From Trinickia mobilis (GTDB lineage Bacteria; Pseudomonadota; Gammaproteobacteria; Burkholderiales; Burkholderiaceae): a DNA stretch of 36,939 nt. The stretch spans positions 1-36,939 of the forward strand of contig NZ_JAFLRF010000049.1 in assembly GCF_017315705.1 (NCBI RefSeq), in the 5' to 3' direction. Made by a program: the position numbers and the translations under genes. The notes beneath the pieces are model-generated. The model was given only the letters and a program-made list of their open reading frames with translations, had not been told where the DNA came from and did no database searches. Below, in pieces: positions 13,949 to 22,205 of the stretch (position 1 is the first letter of the stretch; the number at the start of each line of letters is the position of its first letter).

Positions 13949-14626
13949 ATGCGAATCCTGATCGTCGAAGACGATGCGCGCGGCAGTCACTTCATCGCAC
14001 GTGGCCTGACAGAGAGCGGCCACATCGTCGATACCGCCGCCGACGGCGCCACCGGGCTCGCGCTCGCCCGGGAAGGTATCTATGACGTTATCGTCACGGA
14101 TCGCCGCCTGCCCGCGCTGGATGGCATCGAACTCGTTACGCAATTGCGCGCGCATGGCGGCGTGACGCCCGTCCTGATGCTGTCTGCCGTTGCGGGTCTG
14201 ACCGACCGGGTCGACGGGATTCGCGCGGGATGTGACGATTATCTGGCGAAGCCGTACGCTTTTGCCGAACTGCTGGCGCGTGTAGAAGCGCTCGCGCGCC
14301 GCGCTGATCGCACGCGTCTGCAGGACGTATTGCAGGTGGCCGATCTGGAGCTCGACCGGCGCACGCGCCGCGCGAGCAGGGCTGGGCGGGATCTGCATGT
14401 GCAGCACCGCGAATTCCTGCTGCTGGAATGTCTGATGCGCCACGCTGGACAAGTCGTCACGCGCAGCATGCTGCTCGAATCGGCCTGGAACTACCAGTTC
14501 GATCCGCGCGGCAACATCATCGATATGCACATGCACCGGTTGCGCGGCAAGGTCGACTCGGGCTTCCCTAAACCGTTGATTCATACCGTGGTGGGGGCGG
14601 GCTATGTGCTTCGCGCGGACCCGTGA
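13949..14626 (+). CDS. Second OmpR-family response regulator (225 aa), adjacent to the RND operon
   Basis: I place the start at ATG 13949 (M-R-I-L-I-V-E-D-D); a TTG nine bases upstream is less likely, and no clear Shine-Dalgarno precedes either. The receiver domain has Glu/Asp at 7-9, phospho-acceptor Asp51 (V-I-V-T-D-R-R-L-P-A-L-D-G) and Lys in D-D-Y-L-A-K-P-Y. The DNA-binding domain includes Q-H-R-E-F-L-L-L-E-C-L-M-R-H-A-G-Q, I-I-D-M-H-M-H-R-L-R-G-K-V-D and I-H-T-V-V-G-A-G-Y-V-L. No kinase gene accompanies it, so it may share the kinase at 11745-13124 or be an orphan. The RND operon begins 112 bp downstream on the same strand, the likely target. Confidence 0.92.
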   Translation: MRILIVEDDARGSHFIARGLTESGHIVDTAADGATGLALAREGIYDVIVTDRRLPALDGIELVTQLRAHGGVTPVLMLSAVAGLTDRVDGIRAGCDDYLAKPYAFAELLARVEALARRADRTRLQDVLQVADLELDRRTRRASRAGRDLHVQHREFLLLECLMRHAGQVVTRSMLLESAWNYQFDPRGNIIDMHMHRLRGKVDSGFPKPLIHTVVGAGYVLRADP

Positions 14627-14650
14627 GCGCGCGGGGCCGCTTGCCGTCGC

Positions 14651-14668
14651 ACATTAAAGTTTTTTAAT
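14651..14668 (+). promoter_or_regulatory. TTAA-N6-TTAA box upstream of the RND efflux operon
   Basis: ACATTAAAG opens an 18-bp element with TTAA at 14654-14657 and 14664-14667, the same motif and spacing as the box before the second response-regulator gene (13 of 18 positions identical). It lies about 70-88 bp upstream of the operon's first start codon, a suitable place for an activator. It is the best visible candidate for a shared binding site of one of the two regulators. Confidence 0.5.
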
Positions 14669-14679
14669 AATCGAGCGAA

Positions 14680-14698
14680 AGGCCGGACAGGACGGCCT
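14680..14698. repeat. Inverted repeat AGGCCG-N7-CGGCCT in the RND operon leader/promoter
   Basis: Perfect 6-bp GC-rich arms lie 41 bp before the first start codon of the efflux operon. There is no T tract after it, so it is not a terminator. It may be an operator or an mRNA hairpin. A possible -10 (TATCCT, 14702-14707) follows it. Confidence 0.35.
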
Positions 14699-14738
14699 AG
14701 CTATCCTCGCGACGTTCATGTTGCGAGGAATCCTGTTT

Positions 14739-16307
14739 ATGCTCCGGTTGTCCGGTCGCGTTGTGCCAGGCGTATCGCGGGTGCCGCTGCTCGGGTGCGC
14801 GCTGGCGCTGGCGCTGTTGCCCGGCTGCTCGCTTGCGCCAGCCTACCAGCGTCCTGCTGCGCCTATGGCGACGGCCTGGAGCGGCGCTGCGCAGGCGTCG
14901 CTGGCCGATACGGTGCCGGTCAGAAGCGGCTGGTGGCGTGCCTATCAGGACCCGGCGCTCAACGCGCTCGTCGAGCGTAGCCTGCAGCACAATTTCTTGC
15001 TGGCATCGGCTGTCGCCACTGTGGCCGCCGCGCGCGCCAACGCCGAAAAGGCCGGCGCGCCGCTGTACCCGTCGCTGACGCTTAACGGCACGTTCGACCG
15101 TAGCCACCAGCGTAGCAATAGCGCCAACTCGGGTTCGTCGACCCACGGACAGAGCTTGTTCGCGGAAGCGGGCTACGAGGTCGATTTCTGGGGGCTCAAT
15201 GCCGCCAACGCCCACTCGGCGCAGATGCTTGCGCGAGCCAGCGTGTTTGACCGCGACACGGTCGCGTTGACATTGACCGCATCGGTTGTCGATACCTGGT
15301 TTCAGATTCAGAGCTTGCGGCAGCGCGTGGCGCTCGCACAGACCATTTCAAACGACGCTGCGAAGATCCTGACGCTGCTGCTCGCTCAGCAGGATGCGGG
15401 CGTCGCGACGGAGTTGCAGGTCCAGCAGCAGCGCAACGCCGTGGCGACGTTTCAGGCGGCGATCCCGGCGCTGCAGCAACAACTCGACCAGAACCTGCAC
15501 CTGCTTGCCACGCTGGTCGGCAGCGCGCCGGAAGGATTTACCGTGGCGGGCGCTGAACTGGCCGACATCCCGGTGCCGCGACCCCGCCCGAACTTGCCGT
15601 CGAACCTGCTCGATACGCGGCCCGATATCCGTTCGATGGAAGCGCAGTTGCAGGCGGCGAACTACAACGTCGGCGCCGCGCGGGCGGCGTTCTTCCCCAG
15701 CATTGTGCTGACCGCCGACGGCGGTTTGAGCAGCCGGTCGCTATCGAACTTCCTGTCGAGTCCGTTCGCGAGCCTCGCTGCGTCGTTGGCCGCGCCGGTC
15801 TTCGACGGCGGCGCGCTGCGCGGGCAGTTGCACGCAAGCGAGGCAGCCGAGGCCAAGAGCGTCGCGGACTATCGCCAGACCGTCGTGAGCGCATTGCAGG
15901 ACGTCGAGGATTCGTTGAGCGCCGCCACGCAGCAGCAACAAGTTGAAGTCGCCGACCAGGCCGCGGCCGATGCCGCGCGCAAGGCCGCGATGTTGGCCGA
16001 CGCGCAATACAAACTCGGCACGATCGACTTTCTGACGGTGCTCGATACGCAACGCACGCTCTATCAGTCTGAGGACACGCTCGTGCAGACACGCCTTGCC
16101 CGCTTGCAGGCGTCGGTCAGTCTGTTCAGGGCGTTTGGCGGCGGCTTCGGCCTGACCGACGGAAGCGGCGAGCAAGGTGGGGCTGGCGGTGCCGCTTCCG
16201 TCGCTCCTGCCGTTTCTGCCGCTCCCGTCGGGAATGCCGCCACGACCGTCGTCGTCACAGATGCCTTCCTGCAGCGCCCTTCCCTACCGAATCCCATCGC
16301 GCCATGA
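14739..16307 (+). CDS. RND efflux outer-membrane lipoprotein, NodT/OprM family (522 aa)
   Basis: ATG at 14739 is preferred because GAGGAA lies eight bases upstream; an in-frame ATG at 14718 has no such site. A lipoprotein signal peptide ends L-L-P-G-C-S with acylated Cys30. The mature part starts L-A-P-A-Y-Q-R-P, typical of OprM/NodT proteins, followed by two outer-membrane efflux-protein repeats rich in Ala/Gln coiled coil, including L-D-T-R-P-D-I-R-S-M-E-A-Q-L and L-G-T-I-D-F-L-T-V-L-D-T-Q-R-T-L. Length is near the family's usual 470-500, with an added Gly/Ala/Pro-rich tail of about 45 residues. It forms the exit duct of the tripartite pump. The stop overlaps the adaptor start as ATGA. Confidence 0.92.
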   Translation: MLRLSGRVVPGVSRVPLLGCALALALLPGCSLAPAYQRPAAPMATAWSGAAQASLADTVPVRSGWWRAYQDPALNALVERSLQHNFLLASAVATVAAARANAEKAGAPLYPSLTLNGTFDRSHQRSNSANSGSSTHGQSLFAEAGYEVDFWGLNAANAHSAQMLARASVFDRDTVALTLTASVVDTWFQIQSLRQRVALAQTISNDAAKILTLLLAQQDAGVATELQVQQQRNAVATFQAAIPALQQQLDQNLHLLATLVGSAPEGFTVAGAELADIPVPRPRPNLPSNLLDTRPDIRSMEAQLQAANYNVGAARAAFFPSIVLTADGGLSSRSLSNFLSSPFASLAASLAAPVFDGGALRGQLHASEAAEAKSVADYRQTVVSALQDVEDSLSAATQQQQVEVADQAAADAARKAAMLADAQYKLGTIDFLTVLDTQRTLYQSEDTLVQTRLARLQASVSLFRAFGGGFGLTDGSGEQGGAGGAASVAPAVSAAPVGNAATTVVVTDAFLQRPSLPNPIAP

Positions 16308-17512
16308 ATCACGCCGCAGATATCCCTCCGGAAGAGCCGCCCCGGCCGCGTCGCCGGTTTCCTCTTCCCGCTATAGCGATAATCGTGGCGGGGCTCGCGC
16401 TGCTCGCGTGGTGGCAGTGGCCGAGACACCATGCCAGCGCACCTGCGGCCGCCGTTCCGGTGAACGCCGGCCATGCGATCGTCGCCGATTTTCCGATCCG
16501 CGTGGCGGCCGTCGGGACCGTGCAGGCGCTCAATACCGTCGACGTCAAAGTGCGCGTGGACGGTCAGTTGCAACGCGTCGCCTTTAACGAAGGGCAGGAC
16601 GTGAAGCGCGGGCAACTGCTCGCCCAACTCGACCAGGGACCGCTCACCGCACAGCTGCGGCAGGCCGAGGCAACGCAGCGCAAGGATGAAGCGAGCCTCG
16701 AGAACGCGCAGCTCGACCTCGCGCGTTATTCGAAGCTCGTTGGCATCGGCGCGGCGACCTCGCAGAGCGTCGACACGGCAAGGGCGCAGGTCAAATCGCT
16801 CGCCGCGACCGTCGCGGCCGACGCCGCGCTAGTGCAGAACGACCGCCTGCAACTCGGCTTCACGACGCTGAACGCGCCTTTTACAGGCCGCGTGGGTGCC
16901 CGTGAAGCTGACGTCGGTGCGATCGTCCACCCCACCGATACCACCGGTATCGTCACGCTCACACAGATGGAACCGATCGACGTCCTGTTCTCCGTGCCGC
17001 AGGACGTGTTGCCGGCGCTGCTTGCGAATCAGGCGACGGCGCCGCTGCCGGTGAGCGTCACGACCCGTACTGACGGCGAGACGGTCGCCCAGGGATCGCT
17101 CGTCTTTATCGATAGCCAGGTGGATCCGACCACCGGCCAGATCAAACTGAAGGCGTCGTTTGCCAACACAGACCGCAAGCTGTGGCCGGGCGAACTCGTC
17201 AACGCCCGTGTGCTGGTGCAGACGGACCGTCAGCGCATTGCCGTGCCGAGCCGCGCCATCGTCAATACGCAGGCGGGCACGCAGTTGTACCTGATCGCGC
17301 CGGACGGCAAGGCGCAGATGAGGGCGGTGCAGACTGGCGCAAGCGTCGACGGCATGACCGAGATTCGCCACGGCATCAAGGCCGGGGACCTGATCGTGTT
17401 CGACGGACAAAGCCGCCTGAACCCAGGTGCGCTCGTGGCGGCAACCCTTGTCAGCGCGAAGGCGCAAGCCGCCGCTGCCGCGCCCGTGACGGGTATGGAC
17501 GCTCCATCATGA
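16304..17512 (+). CDS. RND efflux periplasmic adaptor, MdtA-like (402 aa)
   Basis: ATG at 16304 overlaps the preceding stop. A cytoplasmic Pro/Arg-rich start leads to one membrane helix (about 20-42). Family features are the barrel-sandwich half V-K-V-R-V-D-G-Q-L-Q-R-V-A-F-N-E-G-Q-D-V-K-R-G-Q-L-L-A-Q-L-D, a helical hairpin around 110-175, and the second half L-N-A-P-F-T-G-R-V-G-A-R-E-A-D-V-G-A-I-V. Then come a beta barrel and a membrane-proximal domain with I-A-V-P-S-R-A-I-V-N-T-Q-A-G-T-Q-L-Y. This is the MdtA/MuxA branch. It links the permease to the outer-membrane duct. An Ala-rich tail ends the protein, and its TGA overlaps the permease ATG. Confidence 0.92.
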   Translation: MNHAADIPPEEPPRPRRRFPLPAIAIIVAGLALLAWWQWPRHHASAPAAAVPVNAGHAIVADFPIRVAAVGTVQALNTVDVKVRVDGQLQRVAFNEGQDVKRGQLLAQLDQGPLTAQLRQAEATQRKDEASLENAQLDLARYSKLVGIGAATSQSVDTARAQVKSLAATVAADAALVQNDRLQLGFTTLNAPFTGRVGAREADVGAIVHPTDTTGIVTLTQMEPIDVLFSVPQDVLPALLANQATAPLPVSVTTRTDGETVAQGSLVFIDSQVDPTTGQIKLKASFANTDRKLWPGELVNARVLVQTDRQRIAVPSRAIVNTQAGTQLYLIAPDGKAQMRAVQTGASVDGMTEIRHGIKAGDLIVFDGQSRLNPGALVAATLVSAKAQAAAAAPVTGMDAPS

Positions 17513-20500
17513 GCCTCCTCGAACGGTTCATTCAGAGGCGCGTTGCGACGAGCTTTCTGGCGATTGCGGTATTGCTGGTCGGTATCGTCGCGTATTTCCT
17601 GTTACCGGTCGCTCCACTGCCGCAAGTGGATTTTCCGACCATCCAGGTCGTCGCGAACCTGCCCGGCGCCAGCGCGGACACGATGGCGACCTCGGTGGCC
17701 ACACCGCTCGAACGGCAACTGTCGAACATCTCCGGCATTACGCAAATGACCTCGTCGAGCTCGCTCGGCACAACGAGCATTGCGATCCAGTTCGATCTGT
17801 CGCGCGACATCAACAGCGCCGCGCAGGACGTGCAGACCGCGATCAACGCGGCCGGCGGCACGCTGCCGAAGAACCTGCCGAATCCGCCGACTTACGAGAA
17901 AACCAATCCGGCCGATTTCACGCTGCTGTCGCTCGCTTTGACATCACCGTCGCTCACGCTCACGCAACTCGACAGCTACGCCGAAGACTTTCTTGCCCAG
18001 CAGATCTCCCAGATGCCGGGCGTCGGTCTCGTCGATTTTCACGGTCAACAGCGTCCTGCGGTGCGTATTCGTATCGATCCCGACAAACTCGCAGCGCGCG
18101 GTCTGACGCTGGAGGACGTGCGCTCGATCGTCGGCCTGCAAACCGTCAATGCGCCGAAGGGCAGTCTGAACGGCCCGGACCGCTCGGTCGTGTTCAATGC
18201 GACTGACCAGATCACGACGGCCGCCGGCTATCGGGACCTCGTTGTCGCCTACAAGAATGGCGCGCCGATTCGCCTGCAGGACCTCGGCACGGTGATCGAC
18301 GCCGCCGAAGACACGCAGCAGGCCGCATGGCTGCAGCACGAGCGCGCGATCATTATCGACGTCCACAAGCAGCCCGGCTACAACGTCGTCGACACCATCC
18401 GCAACATCACGGCCCATTTGCCGGAACTGGAGGCATCGTTGCCTGCGGCGGCGCATGTCCACGTGGTCGGCGATCGCACGCAGACAATCAACGCGTCGGT
18501 ACACGACGTGCAATTCACCTTGATGCTGACCGTCGGGCTGGTCGTGATGGTGATTTTCTCGTTCCTGCGCAACGTCTGGGCCACTGTGATTCCGAGCCTG
18601 ACGATTCCGCTGTCGCTGGTCACGACGTTCGGCGTCATGTACCTGCTGGGGTACAGCCTCGACAACCTGTCGCTGATGGGGCTGACTATTGCCGTCGGCT
18701 TCGTCGTCGACGATGCGATTGTCGTGATCGAGAACGTCATGCGCCACATCGAGGAGGGCGTGCCGCGCATGCGCGCTGCGTTGCTCGGGGCACGCGAGGT
18801 GCGCTTCACGATCGTCTCGATGACGATCTCGCTGATCGCCGTGTTCATTCCGATTCTGATGATGGGTGGAATCGTCGGACGTCTCTTTCGCGAGTTCGCG
18901 GTGACGGTGAGCGCGGCCGTCTTGATGTCGGCGCTCGTCTCGCTGACCGTCACGCCGATGCTGTGCGGCTGGCTGATCCGCACGCCGGCCGCGAATGGCC
19001 GCGGGCCGGGCAAGCTCGAACGTGGGCTGGAGGCGGTCTTCGTCGCCGCGGAGCAGCGTTACGAGCACGGGCTCGACTGGGTACTGCGCCACCAGAAGAC
19101 GATGCTGGGCGTCACCATCGCCACCGTCATTGCGACGGGCGCGCTGTACGTCGTGATCCCGAAAGGCTTCTTCCCGCAGGAGGACTCCGGACTGATTCAA
19201 GGCGTCGCGCAGGCTGCGCCGGATATCTCGCCGGAATCGATGGCGGCGAAAATGCAGCAGCTTGGCCGCATCGTCGAAGCCGACCCGGCGGTGGACAACG
19301 TCTACTACTGGATCGGAGCGAATCCGACCGTCAGCCAGGGCCGCATGATGATCAACCTGAAGCTGTTCAATCAACGTACGGCGAGTGCCGGGCAGGTGCT
19401 CGACAGGCTGAGACCCAAGCTGGCAAAGGTCATGGGCATCACGCTATCGATGCAAGTGCGCCAGGACATTCAGGTGGGCGGCCGGATCAGCGCCGCACAG
19501 TATCAGTACACGCTGCAGGACCCGGATGTGCAGGAACTGAACCACTGGGCGCAGGTTCTCACGGCGCGCCTCGCCACGCTGCCGGAACTGACCGACGTGA
19601 CGTCTGACCAGCAGGCCTCGGCGACGAGTGCGACGCTGGTGATCGATCGCAGCACGGCCTCGCGCTTCGGCATCACCGCACAGGCCATCGACGACACGCT
19701 CTACGACGCGTTCGGCCAGCGCCAGATTGCGACGCTCTTCACCGAGTTGAACCAGTACCACGTGATCGAAGAGGTGGATCCGAAGTTTCAGTTGACCACC
19801 GACGCGCTCGCGCATCTCTACGTGCGCTCGCCGCTGACGAATGAACTCGTACCGCTGAACGTGCTCGTGAGCATCGACAACAATGTGTCGCCGATTTCCG
19901 TCAACCACCAGGGCTTGTTCCCCGCCGTGACGATCTCGTTCAATCTTGCAGCAGGGCAATCGCTCGGCAACGCAGTGACCGCGATTCGTGCTGCCGAAGC
20001 CGCGACCGGCAAACCGGACACGCTCACCGGCACCTTCCAGGGCACCGCACAGGCATTCCAGACGTCGCTGCAAAGCGAGCCGTATCTGATCCTTGCCGCA
20101 CTCGTGGTGGTGTACCTCGTGCTGGGCATTCTCTATGAAAGCCCAATCCATCCGCTGACGATCATCTCGACGTTGCCGTCGGCGGGTGTCGGCGCGTTGT
20201 GCGCGTTGTTGTTGTTCCATCAAGACCTATCGATCATGGGCATGATCGGAATCATTTTGCTGATCGGTATCGTGAAGAAGAACGCGATCATGATGATCGA
20301 CTTCGCGCTGGTCGCGGAGCGTGAGCAGGGGCTGCCGCCCACCGCTGCAATCCGCCAGGCCTGCGTGCTGCGCTTTCGTCCCATCATGATGACGACGCTT
20401 GCCGCGCTGTTCGGTGCGTTGCCGCTGGCGCTGGGTCACGGTGCAGGTGCGGAATTGCGTGTGCCGTTGGGGATCGCGATCGTCGGCGGCCTGACCCTGT

Positions 20501-20628
20501 CGCAGTTGCTGACGCTATTCACGACACCGGTGGTGCACTTGTGGTTTGATCGCCTGGCCCATCGGCTGGAACGGAGTCGTCGCAAAGGCGATACGACTCT
20601 CATACGTGCGCGTGAGACGGAATCTTGA
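17509..20628 (+). CDS. RND multidrug efflux permease, MdtB/MdtC-like (1039 aa)
   Basis: ATG at 17509 overlaps the adaptor stop (ATGA); longer in-frame extensions upstream lie inside the adaptor gene. The protein begins with helix 1 after F-I-Q-R-R-V-A-T-S and the HAE1-type P-L-P-Q-V-D-F-P-T-I-Q-V segment. The proton-relay Asp401/Asp402 lie in helix 4 (G-F-V-V-D-D-A-I-V-V-I-E-N). The repeated second half has G-I-V-K-K-N-A-I-M-M-I-D-F-A and F-R-P-I-M-M-T-T. Length matches the family. MdtABC and MuxABC pumps carry two permeases in this position; this operon has one, so it is presumably a homotrimer. Drug, bile-acid or aromatic export is likely, but the substrate is unknown. Confidence 0.94.
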   Translation: MSLLERFIQRRVATSFLAIAVLLVGIVAYFLLPVAPLPQVDFPTIQVVANLPGASADTMATSVATPLERQLSNISGITQMTSSSSLGTTSIAIQFDLSRDINSAAQDVQTAINAAGGTLPKNLPNPPTYEKTNPADFTLLSLALTSPSLTLTQLDSYAEDFLAQQISQMPGVGLVDFHGQQRPAVRIRIDPDKLAARGLTLEDVRSIVGLQTVNAPKGSLNGPDRSVVFNATDQITTAAGYRDLVVAYKNGAPIRLQDLGTVIDAAEDTQQAAWLQHERAIIIDVHKQPGYNVVDTIRNITAHLPELEASLPAAAHVHVVGDRTQTINASVHDVQFTLMLTVGLVVMVIFSFLRNVWATVIPSLTIPLSLVTTFGVMYLLGYSLDNLSLMGLTIAVGFVVDDAIVVIENVMRHIEEGVPRMRAALLGAREVRFTIVSMTISLIAVFIPILMMGGIVGRLFREFAVTVSAAVLMSALVSLTVTPMLCGWLIRTPAANGRGPGKLERGLEAVFVAAEQRYEHGLDWVLRHQKTMLGVTIATVIATGALYVVIPKGFFPQEDSGLIQGVAQAAPDISPESMAAKMQQLGRIVEADPAVDNVYYWIGANPTVSQGRMMINLKLFNQRTASAGQVLDRLRPKLAKVMGITLSMQVRQDIQVGGRISAAQYQYTLQDPDVQELNHWAQVLTARLATLPELTDVTSDQQASATSATLVIDRSTASRFGITAQAIDDTLYDAFGQRQIATLFTELNQYHVIEEVDPKFQLTTDALAHLYVRSPLTNELVPLNVLVSIDNNVSPISVNHQGLFPAVTISFNLAAGQSLGNAVTAIRAAEAATGKPDTLTGTFQGTAQAFQTSLQSEPYLILAALVVVYLVLGILYESPIHPLTIISTLPSAGVGALCALLLFHQDLSIMGMIGIILLIGIVKKNAIMMIDFALVAEREQGLPPTAAIRQACVLRFRPIMMTTLAALFGALPLALGHGAGAELRVPLGIAIVGGLTLSQLLTLFTTPVVHLWFDRLAHRLERSRRKGDTTLIRARETES

Positions 20629-20735
20629 CATGTGCTTGCAGTGGACGACGATTTTGCGTTGTCGGGCCGGCATCGATCACCCGGAAGCGCGGTGCGTACT
20701 GAGCGTCACGATGGCCGGCTGGCGGGCGGCGCCGC

Positions 20736-22148
20736 TCAGATTTCTGTAATGCGCAATAGATTGGTCGTGCCGGCCTTGCCAAACGGCATGCCTGCCGCAA
20801 TGGCGACCTGATCGCCCTCACGGACCACGCCTTCCCGCATGGCGATTCCGCGCGCGACGGTGACCATTTCATCGATTGATTCGATATCCGCACTGACGGT
20901 GGAATGCACGCCCCACACCAGCGCCAGGCGCCGTGCCGTGGCAAGCCGCGGCGCGATGCTGAGAATCGGCGCCAGCGGACGCTGCCGCGCCGCGCGCAGG
21001 CTCGTGAGGCCGGACGTCGTATAGGTGATCGTGGCCGCCGCGCCGAGCGTGTGCGCGACATTGCGCAGCGCCGCACAGATTGCGTCGCCACGCGTCGGCA
21101 GCGGGAGTTCCTCGTGAGCGTCGATGAGGCTCCGATACAACGGATCACGCTCGGCTTCGCCGATGATCCGGTCCATGATCGATACGGCCGGGACCGGATA
21201 GCTGCCGCTCGCGGACTCCGCCGACAGCATGACCGCGTCGGCCCCGTCGAAGATCGCGGTCGCAACGTCGGACGCCTCGGCGCGTGTGGGCACCGGCGCC
21301 GAGATCATCGACTCGAGCATCTGAGTCGCGACGATCACCGGCTTGCCGTGATCGCGACACGCGCGAATGATCCGCTTCTGCACGCCCGGCACGCGCTCGG
21401 GCGGCAGCTCGACGCCCAGGTCGCCGCGCGCCACCATGACAGCGTCCGAAACTTTGACGATCTCGTCCAGCTGTTCAAGCGCCGCGGGCTTTTCGAGCTT
21501 CGCCATCAACCATGCGCGATCGCCTACCCGCGCACGGGCCTCGATCATGTCTTGCGGGCGTTGAACGAACGACAGAGCGATCCAATCCGCCCCCAGGGAC
21601 AGAGCGAATTCAAGATCGACCAGGTCCTTTGCTGTCAGCGCCGGGATCGGCAGAACGGCGTCGGGTACGTTGACTCCTTTGCGGTCCGACAACACGCCGC
21701 CGTGCGTGACGCGTGTGCGGATCGACTCGCCGTCGCTGTCGAGCACTTCGAGTCGAAGCTTGCCGTCATCGAGCAGCAGCGATTGGCCGCGCTTCACTGC
21801 CTCGAACAGCTCCGGGTGAGGCAGACAGACCCGCTCGGCATCGCCAACAGCAGGGTTTCGGTCAAGCACGAATCGCGCGCCGGACGTCAGCGTGACTTTG
21901 CCCGACGCAAAAGTGCCGACCCGCAATTTGGGGCCCTGCATGTCGGCGAGGACCGCGATCGGCCGGCCGGACACGCGCTCGACCTCCCGCACGATTTCAT
22001 AACGGCGTCGATGGTCATCGTGCGAGCCATGGCTGAAGTTCAGCCGAAACACGTCCACACCGGCATTGAAGAGATCGGTAATCGTTTGGAGGTCGGAGGT
22101 TGCAGGCCCGAGGGTTGCAACAATCTTGGCTTTTCGTAGGCGAGGCAT
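20736..22148 (-). CDS. pyk: Pyruvate kinase (470 aa)
   Basis: The protein runs from A-T-L-G-P-A-T-S through R-L-N-F-S-H-G-S (35-42), L-A-D-M-Q-G-P-K-L-R, the metal/phosphate region M-A-K-L-E-K-P, V-M-V-A-R-G-D-L-G-V-E-L and A-T-Q-M-L-E-S-M, to a C-terminal regulatory domain. It converts phosphoenolpyruvate and ADP to pyruvate and ATP. Position and direction place it last in a run of genes with tartronate semialdehyde reductase and hydroxypyruvate reductase (57 bp from the former). That is the arrangement of the tartrate/glycerate-linked pyruvate kinase (TtuE type), rather than a housekeeping gene standing alone. It converges with the RND permease gene, leaving 107 bp between the stops and no convincing terminator. 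Confidence 0.93.
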   Translation of the reverse strand: MPRLRKAKIVATLGPATSDLQTITDLFNAGVDVFRLNFSHGSHDDHRRRYEIVREVERVSGRPIAVLADMQGPKLRVGTFASGKVTLTSGARFVLDRNPAVGDAERVCLPHPELFEAVKRGQSLLLDDGKLRLEVLDSDGESIRTRVTHGGVLSDRKGVNVPDAVLPIPALTAKDLVDLEFALSLGADWIALSFVQRPQDMIEARARVGDRAWLMAKLEKPAALEQLDEIVKVSDAVMVARGDLGVELPPERVPGVQKRIIRACRDHGKPVIVATQMLESMISAPVPTRAEASDVATAIFDGADAVMLSAESASGSYPVPAVSIMDRIIGEAERDPLYRSLIDAHEELPLPTRGDAICAALRNVAHTLGAAATITYTTSGLTSLRAARQRPLAPILSIAPRLATARRLALVWGVHSTVSADIESIDEMVTVARGIAMREGVVREGDQVAIAAGMPFGKAGTTNLLRITEI

Positions 22149-22205
22149 GGTGGGTCATCGGAATGAACAGCGGTTAGCGCCGACTTGCGAGTGCGGCATG
22201 GCTCA

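Noticed and set aside
17944..19374. A 476-codon open frame antisense to the RND permease
   Set aside because: Composition dominated by Arg, His, Asp and Gln, with no ribosome binding site or family motif; a shadow of the permease gene.
20699..20739. Inverted repeat CTGAGCG...CGCTCAG between the convergent RND permease and pyruvate kinase genes as a terminator
   Set aside because: The loop is 27 bases and no T run follows on either strand.
20904..22139. A 411-codon open frame antisense to pyruvate kinase
   Set aside because: Same shadow pattern; the pyruvate kinase on the other strand carries all catalytic motifs.
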